Positions 7,961 through 9,143 of a DNA stretch of 9,143 nucleotides are shown piece after piece; positions within the stretch are counted from its first letter, which is position 1; each line of letters starts with the position of its first letter. The translations under genes and the position numbers were made by a program. Source of the DNA: Deltaproteobacteria bacterium UBA3076. Lineage in GTDB: Bacteria > Desulfobacterota > Dissulfuribacteria > Dissulfuribacterales > UBA3076. The stretch spans positions 7,982 to 17,124 of the forward strand of contig DFBQ01000184.1 in assembly GCA_002367355.1 (NCBI GenBank), given 5' to 3'. Under the pieces are notes generated by a model. The model was not told the DNA's origin. It did not search any database and worked only from the letters and a program-made list of their open reading frames with translations.

Positions 7961-8758
7961 ATGACGAAAAAAAGTAAAATTCCTTTCTTGGCCGTCATCT
8001 CTTTTCTAATATGTGCAAATTGTGTCACGAAGCCAATGGCATCGTCTAATGAAATAATAATGAATGAAGGGATGATTATTAAAGCCACAAATGATAGCGG
8101 GACCATCATAATTAAGGCAGAAAGTGGATTAGAGAGAATTTATGAATGGATAGGGGGGCGGGCAAAAGTAAAATTGATACCGAGAAAAGAACGGTGGTAT
8201 GGAAGCTTAGGAATTTATAATCCGGGCGGAGGTGGAAGAATACACACAGTTGTTGAAGAAGGGGAACAATATTTTTGTTCAGAGAAAGAAGCGTTGGAGT
8301 GGCTAAGCTGGAAAGATGAAAGAATGCATTACGTTTATACGTCGGACGGAATTGTTGTGGGTTGGTATACGGACGCAGATCCTAATTCGACTCAGATAGC
8401 GCTGAGTGTGGAGTTGTGGCAATTTTACGTTCTGGGTAAAAAACCACGTGGTCTCTCTGGAGCACGAAATGACTTGGTCTTGGTTTCTTATAGCAATGAG
8501 TCTCCTTCCACTTCCCGGCCAGCCGATAGATTCTTACCAAGTAAGCCCAAAATTATAGGCGGTAGATTATATTCAGGAAAGTCGTTAGATTATATGAAAG
8601 AAAGGGAAATGGCTCCGACTGATGTGGAAGATGTAATCTCAAATGGAAAAATTATCCAACATGGTGCCTATACTACATATATAAGGCTTGATGATCCTTT
8701 CGACATATTATGGGTAAAAATAGACAAAGATGGACGTGTCGTGCTCGTCGGAAGATAA
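7961..8758 (+). CDS. Exported protein of unknown function, candidate immunity protein
   Basis: This 265-residue protein has no family I recognise. It opens with a basic n-region and hydrophobic core (MTKKSKIPFLAVISFLICANC), a Sec-type signal. C21 is preceded by CAN and C18 by FLI, so neither is a canonical lipobox, and release or atypical lipidation are both possible. The rest looks soluble and beta-rich, with a glycine stretch (NPGGGGR, 87-93) and several tryptophan/tyrosine-rich strands such as WLSWKDERMHYVYT and VVGWYTDADP; it ends in IDKDGRVVLVGR. The ATG has only a weak upstream GTGGGA (7947-7952). It is the first intact gene after the toxin tip. Immunity proteins against periplasmic phospholipase toxins are usually exported, so this is a reasonable but unproven immunity candidate. 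The 448-base gap and decayed sequence weaken that link. Confidence 0.75.
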   Translation: MTKKSKIPFLAVISFLICANCVTKPMASSNEIIMNEGMIIKATNDSGTIIIKAESGLERIYEWIGGRAKVKLIPRKERWYGSLGIYNPGGGGRIHTVVEEGEQYFCSEKEALEWLSWKDERMHYVYTSDGIVVGWYTDADPNSTQIALSVELWQFYVLGKKPRGLSGARNDLVLVSYSNESPSTSRPADRFLPSKPKIIGGRLYSGKSLDYMKEREMAPTDVEDVISNGKIIQHGAYTTYIRLDDPFDILWVKIDKDGRVVLVGR

Positions 8759-8929
8759 GACAACATGGATGCTTTAGATTACAATCGACGATGCAAACAA
8801 ACGATTTACTCTTAGGGCCAGGTATGGAAAGCAGGTCTTTCTTGCTTTATTGCTTTAGGGGGTGGGCACGGGGTAGCCAGGAATACCGTTGGAAATGCCT
8901 GTCGTACGAAGGTAGTGTCATGTTGTTGG

Positions 8930-9052
8930 GAAAGAGAGGTGCGGGCGTGGCAGGAATTCAGAAATAACAAGAACGCTAAGATCACTTGGCGATTCACAGC
9001 CGAGGATGCCCGGAAAAAGCTATCTCGTCTGTATCCGACACTTGATGGTTGA
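8930..9052 (+). pseudogene. IS630-family transposase C-terminal remnant
   Basis: This frame reads EREVRAWQEFRNNKNAKITW, then RFTAEDARKKLSRLYPTLDG and a TGA stop at 9050-9052. The pattern (R-N..., WRFT.EDAR.KL..LYP) is the characteristic end of IS630-type DDE transposases, whose usual length is over 300 residues. Only about 40 residues remain. The frame opens only at 8816, after a stop at 8813-8815, and the stretch 8816-8929 (AGLSCFIALGGGHGVARNTV) does not look like transposase. The N-terminal catalytic part is therefore gone and the copy is inactive. No gene is seen in 8759-8929 on either strand. Confidence 0.7.
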
Positions 9053-9061
9053 CACGACACT

Positions 9062-9143
9062 GGGTTGGGTTGAGGAACGAAAGCCAACTATACAGCTTTG
9101 TACACGGCCCGAATGTGGGGTTTCGCTATGCTCAACCTAACCT
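9062..9143. repeat. Dispersed hairpin repeat, cut by the window end
   Basis: The left arm (9062-9089, GGTTGGGTTGAGGAACGAAA...) is nearly complementary to the right arm (9115-9143, ...TTTCGCTATGCTCAACCTAACC), with a roughly 25-base centre and a few mismatches plus one indel. The GGTTGGGTT.AG..ACGAAACCC type of arm resembles small hairpin repeats scattered between genes in many proteobacterial and cyanobacterial genomes. It follows the IS630 remnant by nine bases. The right boundary may continue beyond the window. Confidence 0.6.

Noticed and set aside
8710..8967. 85-codon ORF overlapping the end of the exported protein
   Set aside because: It overlaps a convincing gene, has an unnatural composition, and runs out of frame through the transposase remnant.
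1..9143. tRNA, rRNA or CRISPR array
   Set aside because: No cloverleaf, rRNA core sequence or regularly spaced direct repeats were seen on either strand.

Overview
The window looks like accessory DNA from a Gram-negative bacterium, most likely a deltaproteobacterial (Desulfobacterota-like) lineage. This rests on the style of the PAS/LuxR-type regulator tail at the left edge, on exported PKD and RHS/YD-repeat proteins, and on moderate GC. The taxonomic guess is inference from family habits and is not decisive.

Layout: (1) 1-393 is the 3' end of a LuxR-type regulator, its stop codon lying inside a perfect 11-bp palindrome. (2) 394-939 is an AT-rich control region. It has a good sigma70-like promoter (422-450) whose predicted start coincides with the first base of a 174-bp element with perfect 19-bp terminal inverted repeats (457-630), flanked by 12-bp direct repeats. 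A doubtful 70-codon ORF follows. (3) 940-3786 and 3802-7512 form a tight two-gene operon: an exported Ig/PKD/FlgD-like protein, then an exported RHS/YD-repeat protein. The RHS protein ends in the usual RHS core and a DPLGL junction, followed by a 118-residue cysteine-rich tip. That tip reproduces the spacing of the secreted phospholipase A2 active site (D-x-C-x3-HD-x-C, then CD-x6-C). (4) 7513-7960 has no intact gene but holds an imperfect inverted repeat of 174 bp and possible remains of coding sequence. (5) 7961-8758 encodes an unrecognised 265-residue protein with an export signal, positioned as a candidate immunity protein. (6) 8930-9052 is the C-terminal remnant of an IS630-type transposase, followed by a hairpin repeat (9062-9143) that runs to the window edge.

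Working model (inference): the PKD/FlgD-like protein and the RHS protein are made together and exported. The RHS shell carries a phospholipase A2-like toxin tip, and the downstream exported protein may protect the producer's envelope. The AT-rich tip, the decayed sequence and the transposase remnant behind it fit the tip-swapping dynamics of polymorphic toxin loci.
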